From positions 1 to 39,343 of the forward strand of contig CAYYMX010000005.1 in the NCBI GenBank assembly GCA_964473045.1: DNA of 39,343 nucleotides. Reading direction: 5' to 3'. Numbering within the stretch: the first letter of the stretch is position 1; each line of letters opens with the position of its first letter. Below, piece by piece: positions 13,843-22,738 of the stretch. The DNA is from CAYYMX01 sp964473045 (GTDB lineage Bacteria > Pseudomonadota > Alphaproteobacteria > Methylaequorales > Methylaequoraceae). The position numbers and the translations under genes are program-made. The notes beneath the pieces were generated by a model, which worked only from the letters and a program-made list of their open reading frames with translations, was not told where the DNA came from and searched no databases.

Positions 13843-15111
13843 TCAAAAATTACAAGCGGATTCAGGCTTGTCTTGCCCAAGTGTATCTAATTCACTAAAA
13901 GGGTGAATATAACCTTCTTGAGGAGAAACTGAAACCATGGATCGCGAAACAGCTAGTAATATTGGCTGTCTCAATTGTCCATTCCAAGATCTAAAAGACA
14001 CCTTAACACCCTTATAAGCTCCTAAACCAAAATTTTCACTAAGGAGAAATTTTCTAACTTTGTCAATATCATTAGTCTGAACTCTTGTTATTGCTTCACC
14101 CAATGATCTAACTGCTGTCCAAGATAAATAATCTACCGGTGTCATCCATCTTCCACTCTTCCTCCTAAATCTATTTTGCATCTGTGTAGCTCCCCATTGC
14201 TCATGTGTTCTATGCCATGACGTAGGTTTTAATCCCTGAGTTCCTGCAATAGGTCTCGGATCCCAGGTTCTAAATGAGAAGTATTCACCAAATTCTCCTT
14301 TTTCATCTGCAATTACAAGGACATCATAATTTACTCCTTTAGTAAATATAGGTACTTCTCTTTGTGCAGTTCTTCTTAAATCTGCACCAAAATCCCATGT
14401 CCTTTCTTCCTTTATTTTTATATTAAATTTTTTAGCGGATTTTTTGAGAGCAGTGGCAAACATTCTGTCATTTTTCTTGGGCCCAACAACAAGAAACCAC
14501 TTATTCCATCGTTTTTTAACTAAATATTGAGTTAATGCGTCAGAAAGCATCGAATAGCTTGGGGCAATGTGAAACAAGTTCTTTCTGCATTCTTTTTCTC
14601 TCAAAGAGTCAGCTCTAGATCTTACATTAAAAATTAAAACCTCTGATGCTTCAGGAGCTTTTGACAAAGTTAGTAGTTCTTCTCTATTTAAATCAGCTAC
14701 AAAAAACTTATGTCCAGAATTAGTTAATTTTTTAAATTCGTCTAATAAATCTTCTTCTAAAGAAATCTTATGAAACTTAACTTTATAATCATGCCCCAAA
14801 AACTGTCCTGTAGTTAAATTATCTTCAATTGCTATATCAACACCATAGAAACCTTCATCATCCAAGATTGGATCAAGATTAGATAAAACTGGCAGAACCT
14901 TTCTTTCTTTTGTTATAAAGACAATGGTTGTATTCAAAAAAATTTCCTTGGAAAATTTTTTTAAACCACGCTTTTCTCTAACCTCAAGTCTCTCTTGATC
15001 AGCCTTTTTTCTCTCTTCAATCTGCTTAATTGATAGTTCTCTAGCTTCAATAGAAACATACAAAAAAATTAGTACTAATAAAAACAATTTAAAAAATATC
15101 TTTTCTCTCAT
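13843..15111 (-). CDS. Periplasmic binding protein of the PQQ-dehydrogenase-associated ABC system
   Basis: This 422-residue protein has a signal peptide at residues 1-23. A GTG at 15123 could also open the frame, but GTGGGGA reads better as the Shine-Dalgarno for the ATG at 15111. After a charged coiled segment (KQIEERKKADQERLEVREKR), the type 1 periplasmic binding fold covers the rest. HIAPSYSMLSDALTQYLVKKRWNKWFLVVGP, split across the hinge, resembles branched-chain amino acid receptor proteins. It is the first gene of the leftward cluster. It diverges from metZ by 51 bases. Confidence 0.88.
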   Translation of the reverse strand: MREKIFFKLFLLVLIFLYVSIEARELSIKQIEERKKADQERLEVREKRGLKKFSKEIFLNTTIVFITKERKVLPVLSNLDPILDDEGFYGVDIAIEDNLTTGQFLGHDYKVKFHKISLEEDLLDEFKKLTNSGHKFFVADLNREELLTLSKAPEASEVLIFNVRSRADSLREKECRKNLFHIAPSYSMLSDALTQYLVKKRWNKWFLVVGPKKNDRMFATALKKSAKKFNIKIKEERTWDFGADLRRTAQREVPIFTKGVNYDVLVIADEKGEFGEYFSFRTWDPRPIAGTQGLKPTSWHRTHEQWGATQMQNRFRRKSGRWMTPVDYLSWTAVRSLGEAITRVQTNDIDKVRKFLLSENFGLGAYKGVKVSFRSWNGQLRQPILLAVSRSMVSVSPQEGYIHPFSELDTLGQDKPESACNF

Positions 15112-15162
15112 AATTTTCCCCACTATAAATAAATTTAAGAAAAAGTTAATTAAAAAATTTAC

Positions 15163-16356
15163 ATGAAAAAAAAAGATAAGCTTTCCACATCAATTATCAA
15201 GGAGGGAGTTAAAAGAACCCAATATCAGGAAACAAGTGAACCTATTTTTTTAACTTCAGGATTTGTTTACAAATCTGCTGAAGAGGCTGAGGATGCATTC
15301 AAAGAAAAAAAAGATAGATTTATGTATTCTAGATTTGGAAACCCAACTATTGAAACACTTCAAAAGAGGCTTGCAACAATCGAAGGTTCTGAGTCGTGTT
15401 GGGCAACATCTTCTGGAATGGCTGCTGTTTTTGCAATCTTCATGTCATGTTTAAAGAACGGAGACAGATTAGTTTCGAGTAAAGCTTTATTTGGTAGTTG
15501 TCATCATATAATAACTAAGATTTTACCAAATTTTGGGATAGAAATTGAGCTGGTAGATGGTACTGATTTAAATGCCTGGGAAAAAGCCTTAAAGAAAAAA
15601 ACAAAAATTGTTTTTTTTGAGACACCTTCTAACCCTTGTCTAGATCTAGTTGATATTGAAGCGGTATCCAGACTTTCTCATAATTCTGGAGCAATGGTTG
15701 TAGTAGATAATGTTTTTGCAACACCAATTTTGCAAAAACCTCTTAAATTTAATGCAGATGTAGTAATGTACTCAGCCACAAAACACATTGATGGCCAAGG
15801 CCGTGTCTTAGGAGGAGCAATTTTAGGTACCAAAGACTATTGCAAAAATACTATTAAGCCATTTATTAGAAACACTGGTCCATCAATAAGTCCTTTTAAT
15901 GCATGGGTTTTGTTAAAAGGTTTGGAAACTCTCGAACTTAGAGTAAAAAAACAAACTGAGAACACAAAAAAAATTTTAAAATTTTTAAAAAAAAATGATT
16001 TTATTGAAGAAATAAACTATCCAATGATGGAAACTTTTAAACAATATGATTTAGCAAAAAAACAAATGGTTGATGGAGGTTCAATTATTTCTTTTACTTT
16101 AAGGTCATCCAAAAAAAATAAAAAAAAATCAACATTTAATTTTCTTAATAATTTAAAAACAATTAAAATTTCTAATAACCTTGGAGATACTAAGTCACTA
16201 ATAACCCATCCCGAAACAACTACGCATCATAGATTAACCGAAAACGAAAAAAGAAGTTTACGTATTACAAAAAATTTGGTTAGACTGTCGGTAGGATTAG
16301 AAGATCCTGATGATCTTATTGAGGATATTAGAAATAGCTTAAAAAATCAAATTTAA
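15163..16356 (+). CDS. metZ: O-succinylhomoserine sulfhydrylase MetZ
   Basis: This 397-residue PLP enzyme of the Cys/Met metabolism family makes homocysteine from O-succinylhomoserine and sulfide in methionine synthesis. It has YSRFGNPTIETLQ (55-67), ATSSGMAAVF (81-90), and the PLP lysine K207 in YSATKHIDGQGRVLGG. The C-terminal SVGLEDPDDLIEDI is the family end motif. metZ followed by apaG is a recurrent alphaproteobacterial pair, which favours MetZ over other members of the family. Only 51 bases separate it from the divergent gene at 15111, so there is no room for a SAM riboswitch. Confidence 0.93.
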   Translation: MKKKDKLSTSIIKEGVKRTQYQETSEPIFLTSGFVYKSAEEAEDAFKEKKDRFMYSRFGNPTIETLQKRLATIEGSESCWATSSGMAAVFAIFMSCLKNGDRLVSSKALFGSCHHIITKILPNFGIEIELVDGTDLNAWEKALKKKTKIVFFETPSNPCLDLVDIEAVSRLSHNSGAMVVVDNVFATPILQKPLKFNADVVMYSATKHIDGQGRVLGGAILGTKDYCKNTIKPFIRNTGPSISPFNAWVLLKGLETLELRVKKQTENTKKILKFLKKNDFIEEINYPMMETFKQYDLAKKQMVDGGSIISFTLRSSKKNKKKSTFNFLNNLKTIKISNNLGDTKSLITHPETTTHHRLTENEKRSLRITKNLVRLSVGLEDPDDLIEDIRNSLKNQI

Positions 16357-16376
16357 AGAATTAAAACTATTTATTT

Positions 16377-16763
16377 ATGAGAAAAAAACATAAAGTTACT
16401 GTTTTTGTAAATCCTATATATTTAGAGGATCATTCTGATCCTGCCGAAGACACTTATTTATGGGCATACAAAGTAAAAATACAAAATAACGGAAAACGAA
16501 CTGTAAAATTAATTAGTAGGCATTGGAAAATTTTTGATTCCAATGGAAATCATAGAGAAGTTAAAGGAAAAGGAGTTGTTGGCGAACAACCAGTTCTGGA
16601 ACCAGGTGAAGTTTTTGAATATACTAGTGGAACTCCTTTAAAAACCAGTTCTGGAATAATGCATGGAAGCTATCAAATGCAAAATTTTGATGGGGAAGAA
16701 TTTGAAGTTGTAATTCCTCCTTTTTCTCTAGACATACCGGATCAGAAGAAAAACCTTAATTAA
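16377..16763 (+). CDS. apaG: ApaG family protein
   Basis: This 128-residue protein has a single ApaG beta-sandwich domain. DTYLWAYKVKIQNNGKRTVKLISRHW (about 25-50), then VVGEQPVLEPGEVFEYTSGTPL, and GIMHGSYQM are the family motifs. ApaG proteins are widespread; in enterobacteria apaG lies beside ksgA/apaH and its biochemical role is still unclear. Here it follows metZ by 20 bases and precedes trkH by one base. Confidence 0.93.
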   Translation: MRKKHKVTVFVNPIYLEDHSDPAEDTYLWAYKVKIQNNGKRTVKLISRHWKIFDSNGNHREVKGKGVVGEQPVLEPGEVFEYTSGTPLKTSSGIMHGSYQMQNFDGEEFEVVIPPFSLDIPDQKKNLN

Positions 16764-16764
16764 A

Positions 16765-18213
16765 ATGAATGACCTAAAATCTTCTTTATTTGTAATAGGA
16801 AATTTATTAATTTTCTTTTCCCTTTATGCACTAATACCTGGAATATTTGATTATTACAATGAAGGAACCGACTGGGTTGTTTTTTTCGTCATGTCAATTT
16901 TATGTTTGTTTTCCGGATTAAACGTCTCACTTATCTTTAAAAAAAAAAATAAAGATGTAGAAATATTATCTGCCTTTTTACTAACATTAATTTCTTGGGT
17001 AGTTTTAACAATTATCGGATCTGTTCCATTTTATTTGGGAACTCCAAATCTAAGTTTTATTAATTCTTTTTTTGAATCAATGTCTGGATTAACAACGACT
17101 GGAGCAACAATAATTCAGAATCTTGATACAACTTCTAAATCAATACTTCTTTGGAGGGCTATGCTTCAATGGTTAGGTGGAATAGGAATAATAGTTATTG
17201 CCATAGCTATTTTTCCAATCTTAAAAATTGGTGGCATGCAGCTTTTACAAACAGAATTTAGTTCCAAAGAAGAAAAAATTCTACCACGAACAACAAAAAT
17301 AGCTACAGGTATTGGTTTAGTTTATTTGATTTTAACCTTAAGCTGTGCTCTTTTGCTATTTACTACTGGCTTGGGAATTTTTGATAGTATAGCACATGCA
17401 ATGACAATTATAGCTACTGGTGGATTTTCTACCAAAGATATGTCTATAGGGTTTTTTGATTCTGTGTATACAGAAATAGTCACAATAATTTTTATGATTA
17501 TTTCATCTCTGCCATTTATATTACTCTTTCAAGCTATGCAGGGCAAAGTCACTGATTTGTTTAAAAACTCTCAGGTTCACTTTTTTTTGTCACTTATTAC
17601 GTTAATAATTTTAATTGTTTCTTTTTGGCTAAAGACATTTTATGAAGTTGATTTTTTGCAATCTCTTAGAATTGCTGCTTTCTCAGTTGTTTCAATATCA
17701 ACTGGAAGTGGTTTTAGCACTTATGATTTTAGTGTTTGGGGTACATTCACTACCTTATTATTTTTGTTTCTCATGCTAATTGGAGGATGTTCCGGATCTT
17801 CAAGCTGTGGACTCAAAATTTTTAGAATACAAATACTTTTAAAAACGTCCTTAACACTAATAAAAAAAATAATTCAGCCACGAGGAGTCTTTATTCCTTC
17901 ATACAATTCTCGGGAAATTAACGAAGAAGCCCTTAACTCTGTAACTGGATTTTTCTTTTTATATATTTCTTTTTTTGGCATCTTAACTCTAATTCTAGCA
18001 TTTGATGGACAACAAATACTTACAGCCCTGTCTGGAGCTGCAGCAGCCATAGCTAATGTTGGACCTGGACTAAATGAAATAATTGGTCCAAGTAGCAACT
18101 ATTCTAGTATAACTGACTTTTCTAAATTGTTCTTATGCCTTGCAATGCTCATTGGTAGACTAGAGTTGTACCCAATCTTAATCCTATTATCTCCATTGCT
18201 ATGGAGAAGATAA
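16765..18213 (+). CDS. trkH: TrkH-type potassium uptake protein
   Basis: This 482-residue inner-membrane transporter subunit has four M1-P-M2 repeats. The pore loops are SGLTTTGATI, IATGGFSTKD, STGSGFSTYD and ANVGPGLNE, each with the glycine that replaces part of the K+ channel filter. TrkH normally needs the cytoplasmic NAD-binding TrkA, which is not in this window. The gene lies in the metZ-apaG-argF-argD region, where hslO often sits in alphaproteobacteria. It is one base after apaG and convergent with argF. Confidence 0.94.
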   Translation: MNDLKSSLFVIGNLLIFFSLYALIPGIFDYYNEGTDWVVFFVMSILCLFSGLNVSLIFKKKNKDVEILSAFLLTLISWVVLTIIGSVPFYLGTPNLSFINSFFESMSGLTTTGATIIQNLDTTSKSILLWRAMLQWLGGIGIIVIAIAIFPILKIGGMQLLQTEFSSKEEKILPRTTKIATGIGLVYLILTLSCALLLFTTGLGIFDSIAHAMTIIATGGFSTKDMSIGFFDSVYTEIVTIIFMIISSLPFILLFQAMQGKVTDLFKNSQVHFFLSLITLIILIVSFWLKTFYEVDFLQSLRIAAFSVVSISTGSGFSTYDFSVWGTFTTLLFLFLMLIGGCSGSSSCGLKIFRIQILLKTSLTLIKKIIQPRGVFIPSYNSREINEEALNSVTGFFFLYISFFGILTLILAFDGQQILTALSGAAAAIANVGPGLNEIIGPSSNYSSITDFSKLFLCLAMLIGRLELYPILILLSPLLWRR

Positions 18214-18218
18214 TATTT

Positions 18219-19121
18219 TTAATATTCATTCAAACACCAGAGTAGTATGGCTTGGTGAGCGTACAGTCTATTCTGAGCTTCATTCCACACCAATGAATTT
18301 TCACCATCTATAATATCATCAGTTACTTCCATACCTCTATGGGCAGGTAAACAATGTAAAAAAAAAGTATCTCTTTTAGTTTTTTTCATAATACTTTGAT
18401 TTATTTGAAAATTTTTAAATTTTTTTATTCTTTTAGTATCTTTCTCCATTCCCATAGAAACCCAAGTATCTGTAACAATCACATCTGCATCCAGAACAGC
18501 GTCAGTGGGATCTTTAAAAAGTTTTATTTTTTCATTGTTAATTTTCTTTAGATTTTTTTTTGGAGGAAAACATCCATCAGGACAAGAGATATTAAAGTTA
18601 AAATTAAAGTGGTTAGAAGCATGAATCCAAGAATTACAAACATTGTTACCATCTCCAATCCAACAAATATTCAACTCATTTAGTGATTGAAACTTTTCTT
18701 CCAATGTCATTAAGTCTGCTAAAATTTGACAAGGATGACTTGTGTCCGTTAGACCATTAATTATTGGTATGGATGAAAAATTTGTTAGATCATAAAGTTT
18801 TTTCTCATCTGATCCTCTATACATAATAATATCAACATACCTGCTAAGAACTTTAATAGTATCCTGAATTGACTCTCCTCTCCCCAATTGAGTATCAGCC
18901 TGATCCAGCACAACAACATCACCATCAAGTTGTTTCATTCCAACTTCAAATGACACTCTTGTTCTAGTCGAAGGTTTTTCAAAAATCATTGCTAAAATTT
19001 TTTTTTTTCTAAACTTTTTTAATCCATAATTTTTTTTTAAATCATGACTTTTTGATAAAATTAACTCTACTTCATCTTTTTCTAGTTCATTTAAATTTAA
19101 AAAATGTCTAATTTTTTTCAT
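18219..19121 (-). CDS. argF: Ornithine carbamoyltransferase ArgF
   Basis: This 300-residue cytoplasmic enzyme makes citrulline from ornithine and carbamoyl phosphate. Motifs are the carbamoyl-phosphate loop STRTR in EKPSTRTRVSFEVGM, HPCQILADLMT, and HCLPAHRG for ornithine. The frame is open further upstream into argD, but the ATG at 19121 gives the usual length and start (MKKIRHFLNL) and a four-base gap to the argD stop. It forms an operon with argD. Confidence 0.95.
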   Translation of the reverse strand: MKKIRHFLNLNELEKDEVELILSKSHDLKKNYGLKKFRKKKILAMIFEKPSTRTRVSFEVGMKQLDGDVVVLDQADTQLGRGESIQDTIKVLSRYVDIIMYRGSDEKKLYDLTNFSSIPIINGLTDTSHPCQILADLMTLEEKFQSLNELNICWIGDGNNVCNSWIHASNHFNFNFNISCPDGCFPPKKNLKKINNEKIKLFKDPTDAVLDADVIVTDTWVSMGMEKDTKRIKKFKNFQINQSIMKKTKRDTFFLHCLPAHRGMEVTDDIIDGENSLVWNEAQNRLYAHQAILLWCLNEY

Positions 19122-19125
19122 TGTT

Positions 19126-20289
19126 CTATAATTCTGAAAAAGCTTTATCAATTTTTTTAATAGCTTCCTCAACATGTTTCATTTCTAATATAAGTGGTGG
19201 TAACATTCTAATAACATTTTTACCTGCTTTAACAGTTAATAGTCTGTGCTTGTTTAAAGCTTTTATTAAAATCTCATTTTTTTCTTCCCCCTCAAGACCT
19301 ACCATCAAACCAATTCCTCTTACTCCAGAGACAAGTTTTGGGTATTTAGCAACAATTTCTTTTTTCAACATTTCACGCAAATTATAACCAGTTTCTTTCA
19401 CGTGATCTAAAAAATCTTTCTTTAAAATATAATTTAAAACAACATTTGCTACTGCCATTCCAAGAGGATTTCCACCAAAAGTTGAACCATGCGAACCAGG
19501 TTTCATAGTCTTAGCCGTTTTTTCATCTAACAAAAGTGCTCCTATTGGAAATCCTCCTCCAATACCCTTAGCTAGAGCAACTATATTTGGTTTTAATTCT
19601 TTAACCCATTCTAGTGCAAGAAATTTACCAGTTCTGCCAACTCCACATTGCACCTCATCAAAAAAAAGTAATAGGTTATTTTCTTTAGCAATCTTATTTA
19701 AACCTTTAAGATAATCTTTTGTTGCTGGATTAATGCCGCCTTCCCCCTGAATGGTCTCAATCATTATACCAGCAGTGTGATCATCAATGTTTTCTACTAT
19801 TTTTTGGAGATTATTAAATTCAACCTGTTTAAAGCCTTGAAGTACTGGTTCAAAGCCATCAACAAGCTTACTTTGACCACTAGCCGAGATTGTTCCAATA
19901 GTTCTCCCATGAAAGGACTCTTTAGCACAAATTATTTTGTATTTATTAAGTTTTCTTGAGCTAAAAAATTTTCTTATAACTTTTATGCCGGCCTCTACGG
20001 CTTCAGCACCAGAATTACAGAAAAAAACACTTGATGCAAATGAGTTTTTAACAATTTTTTTTGCAACTATTTCTTGACCTGAAATCTTAAATAAATTTGA
20101 GCAATGCCAAATTTTTTCACCTTGTTCCTTAAGAACTGAAACTAATGCTGGATGACTATGACCTAAACTATTAACACCTATTCCGCTGGTAAAATCAAGA
20201 TACCTCGTCCCATCAGCTGTGTACAAATAAACTCCATCACCATGGTCAAACTCTAAGTCTAAGGGATTATAAACACCTAGAACACTCAT
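19126..20289 (-). CDS. argD: Acetylornithine aminotransferase ArgD
   Basis: This class III PLP aminotransferase has 387 residues from the ATG at 20289; a TTG at 20295 would add two. Motifs are FFCNSGAEAVEAGIKV, ESFHGRTIGTISASGQ, FFDEVQCGVGRTG and the PLP lysine K241 in ALAKGIGGGFPIGA. It converts N-acetylglutamate semialdehyde to N-acetylornithine, and the same enzyme often also serves in lysine synthesis, fitting the dapD/dapE genes further on. The upstream permease gene ends at 20292, two bases before the ATG, or overlapping the TTG. Confidence 0.95.
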   Translation of the reverse strand: MSVLGVYNPLDLEFDHGDGVYLYTADGTRYLDFTSGIGVNSLGHSHPALVSVLKEQGEKIWHCSNLFKISGQEIVAKKIVKNSFASSVFFCNSGAEAVEAGIKVIRKFFSSRKLNKYKIICAKESFHGRTIGTISASGQSKLVDGFEPVLQGFKQVEFNNLQKIVENIDDHTAGIMIETIQGEGGINPATKDYLKGLNKIAKENNLLLFFDEVQCGVGRTGKFLALEWVKELKPNIVALAKGIGGGFPIGALLLDEKTAKTMKPGSHGSTFGGNPLGMAVANVVLNYILKKDFLDHVKETGYNLREMLKKEIVAKYPKLVSGVRGIGLMVGLEGEEKNEILIKALNKHRLLTVKAGKNVIRMLPPLILEMKHVEEAIKKIDKAFSEL

Positions 20290-20291
20290 AA

Positions 20292-21089
20292 TCAATTCTT
20301 TAAACCGTATCCTTTTTTAAAAACATAAATTGTACAAGCTAAAAAAAATAAATTTCCTAAAAATAAAATAGTCATTCCAACTAGAATATTACTATCACTA
20401 TACCCAATAAAACCATATCTGAAACCATCAATCATATAAAAGAATGGATTCCAATTTGCAACAAAACCCCAAAATTCAGGCAATCTATCAACGGTATAGA
20501 ACGTTCCCGAAAGAAATGTTAAAGGAACAATTACAAAATTTGTAACCGAGGCCATATGATCAAACTTTTCTGACCATATTCCGCATAAAATACCTAGTAA
20601 AGACAATAACAAGGATGAGGAGAATGCAAAGTAAAGAATATAAGCCAAATTACTGACTTCAATGGTTGGTAACATCAAGTAAATTGTAATGCCAACTGAA
20701 ATACCTACCATTAGCCCTCTTGTCATTCCACCAAGAGCATAAGAAAAAGAAAGTTCAAACTCAGAAAGAGGCGGCATTAAAACGTCTACTATATTTCCTT
20801 GCACCTTTGAAATAAGTATTGATGAAGAGGTGTTAGCAAATGCATTTTGCATAATTGCCATGCATATTAATCCTGGCGCTAAAAACTCAGAAAATGAATA
20901 ATTTTCAGTACTCAAGAAATCTCTATCAATTGAAATTACAAAAATTAAATAAAATAAAGATGTGGTAATAGCAGGAGCCAATATTGTTTGGACGAATACA
21001 TTTAGAAATCTTTTAACTTCTTTCAAATATAGTGTGTAAAAACCTACCCAATTAAAACCATTAAATTTTCTTATTTTATGATTATCCAT
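20292..21089 (-). CDS. ABC-2 type transporter permease without adjacent ATPase
   Basis: This 265-residue membrane protein has about six hydrophobic segments. FLAPGLICMAIMQNAFANTSSS and SPLT-type ABC-2 features are present, and NWNPFFYMIDGFRYGFIGY is the conserved ABC-2 C-terminal stretch. It resembles YadH/NodJ-type exporters. No ATPase gene is adjacent: the only ATPase in the window (12083-12805) is tied to another permease. Its partner must be elsewhere. It is the first gene of the leftward permease-argD-argF unit and is 42 bases from the divergent recX. Confidence 0.88.
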   Translation of the reverse strand: MDNHKIRKFNGFNWVGFYTLYLKEVKRFLNVFVQTILAPAITTSLFYLIFVISIDRDFLSTENYSFSEFLAPGLICMAIMQNAFANTSSSILISKVQGNIVDVLMPPLSEFELSFSYALGGMTRGLMVGISVGITIYLMLPTIEVSNLAYILYFAFSSSLLLSLLGILCGIWSEKFDHMASVTNFVIVPLTFLSGTFYTVDRLPEFWGFVANWNPFFYMIDGFRYGFIGYSDSNILVGMTILFLGNLFFLACTIYVFKKGYGLKN

Positions 21090-21131
21090 ATATATATAGT
21101 ATTCTAGTTTTATAAATAGGTTACAAGGAAA

Positions 21132-21650
21132 ATGATCACCGAATATTTTGCCAAATATTGTTCATACTATTTATCAAGATATTCTGTTTCTAAAAAAAAA
21201 TTTGAGCATATATTAAAAAAAAAAATCACCAAGGACTTTTTGCAAAAAAAAATAGATAAAGAAAAATACAAGTTTTATTTGCGTGAAGTTGAAAATGTAA
21301 TAGAACATTACAAAAAAGCTGGTTTATTTAATGAGACTAGGCTAATAGATTTAAAAGTAGAAAATATGGTGGATAAAGGATATTCTGCAAAAAAAATTTA
21401 TTATGTTTTAACAAAGAATTTCTTTCCAAAAGAGCTTATTGAATTAAAAATAAGCAAACTAAAAAATTTGGAGGAACAACTAATTCAAAATTATTTAAAA
21501 AAATTGGGGATTTTAAGAAAATTAGAAAGTCATTTAGAATTTAAAAAAGAAAATTTTGACAAAATTCTAAAAAAATTGATACAACAAGGCTTTAGTATTC
21601 AAACTAGTTTAAACTTTTTAAAAAAATATGGATTTAACAAAGAATTTTAG
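21132..21650 (+). CDS. recX: RecX-like regulatory protein
   Basis: This 172-residue, very lysine-rich helical protein has the RecX pattern of three-helix repeats. CSYYLSRYSVSKKKFEHILKKK opens it (here split as YYLSRYSVSKKKFEHIL), ENVIEHYKKAGLFNETRLID follows, and a G-Y-S-xx-KIYYVL unit comes next. RecX modulates RecA filaments. recA is not adjacent, which is common in alphaproteobacteria. The 3' end overlaps the MscS gene by 23 bases in another frame. The assignment rests on the pattern rather than on strongly conserved residues. Confidence 0.72.
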   Translation: MITEYFAKYCSYYLSRYSVSKKKFEHILKKKITKDFLQKKIDKEKYKFYLREVENVIEHYKKAGLFNETRLIDLKVENMVDKGYSAKKIYYVLTKNFFPKELIELKISKLKNLEEQLIQNYLKKLGILRKLESHLEFKKENFDKILKKLIQQGFSIQTSLNFLKKYGFNKEF

Positions 21651-22731
21651 TGATTTTTTTTTAGAATTCCCAAACTTGATTAATTTCAAAATTGTGGATG
21701 GCAATCTTTCCAAAATATTCATATCCTTACTCATTTTCTTTTCTTTTTTTATTTTTAGAAATATTTTTGTACAATTAGTTAGAAAAAAAATTGGCTTCTT
21801 TTTTTCTCCTAAAGCCAAAAGTTCTAAAATATTTCTTAAGTCAATCGATGGCCCTCTAAAATTCTTTCCAATAGCATTAGGCTTTTTTTTTGCGTCAGGC
21901 TTCTTAGAGGTACAGGGAAAAATTTACATTTTTTTTGAAAATATTAATCAATCATTTTTTACAGTTTTATTTTTTTGGTTTTTTCACCAAATAATTAGGC
22001 CAATCCTCTTGAAAATTGAAAATATAGAAAAAATTTTTACTACGGATCTAATGGATTGGATAATAAACTCATTAAAAATCTTAATAATAGTTCTTGGCAT
22101 ATCTGCAGTGTTAGAAATTTGGGGGATTAGGGTTGGTCCTGTAATTGCTGGCCTAGGATTATTTGGTGTCGCCGTAGCTCTAGGAGCTCAAGATCTTTTT
22201 AAAAACTTGATATCAGGGATTTTAGTCCTTATAGAAAAACGCTTTAAAAAAGGTGATGTAATTATCATCTCTAATGTGATTGAAGGAACTGTTGAAAAAA
22301 TCGGATTTCGTTCAACTGCAATAAGGAGATTTGATAAATCCTTATGTTTTATTCCCAATGCTCAATTTGCAGAAAACGCTGTAACAAATATAACTAAAAT
22401 TACTCATAGGAGGATAAACTGGATTATTGGTCTTGAATACAAAAGTACAGTTGATCAATTAAAGAAAATTTGTAAAGATATTGAACAGCACATAAAAAAT
22501 AATAAAAAAGAATTTTTTGTTTCTGATTCTACACCTGTCATAGTTAAGGTTGATGCATTTGCAGCTAGTTCCATAGACGTACTTATTAGGTGTTTTACAA
22601 ATACAAATGATTATCAAGAATTTTTGACTATTAAAGATAGCTTAGCAATTGATATTAAAAAAATTGTCGAAAAAAGAAAATGTGCTTTCGCATTCCCTTC
22701 TCAATCATTATATATTGAGAAAAACAATTAA
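21628..22731 (+). CDS. MscS-family mechanosensitive ion channel
   Basis: This 367-residue inner-membrane protein has three or four N-terminal hydrophobic segments (about 25-50, 70-90, 105-120, 145-165). The pore-lining helix is GLGLFGVAVALGAQDLFKNL, at about 174-193, followed by GDVIIISNVIEGTVEKIGFRSTAIRRFD, the beta domain, and the cytoplasmic C-terminal domain. It opens under membrane tension to release solutes during osmotic downshock. It overlaps recX by 23 bases, and no better internal start is seen. It is convergent with nrdB with seven bases between the stops. Confidence 0.92.
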   Translation: MDLTKNFSDFFLEFPNLINFKIVDGNLSKIFISLLIFFSFFIFRNIFVQLVRKKIGFFFSPKAKSSKIFLKSIDGPLKFFPIALGFFFASGFLEVQGKIYIFFENINQSFFTVLFFWFFHQIIRPILLKIENIEKIFTTDLMDWIINSLKILIIVLGISAVLEIWGIRVGPVIAGLGLFGVAVALGAQDLFKNLISGILVLIEKRFKKGDVIIISNVIEGTVEKIGFRSTAIRRFDKSLCFIPNAQFAENAVTNITKITHRRINWIIGLEYKSTVDQLKKICKDIEQHIKNNKKEFFVSDSTPVIVKVDAFAASSIDVLIRCFTNTNDYQEFLTIKDSLAIDIKKIVEKRKCAFAFPSQSLYIEKNN

Positions 22732-22738
22732 AATTTAA

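Noticed and set aside
15112..15162. SAM riboswitch before metZ
   Set aside because: Only about 50 bases separate metZ from the divergent gene, too short for any known SAM-binding leader.
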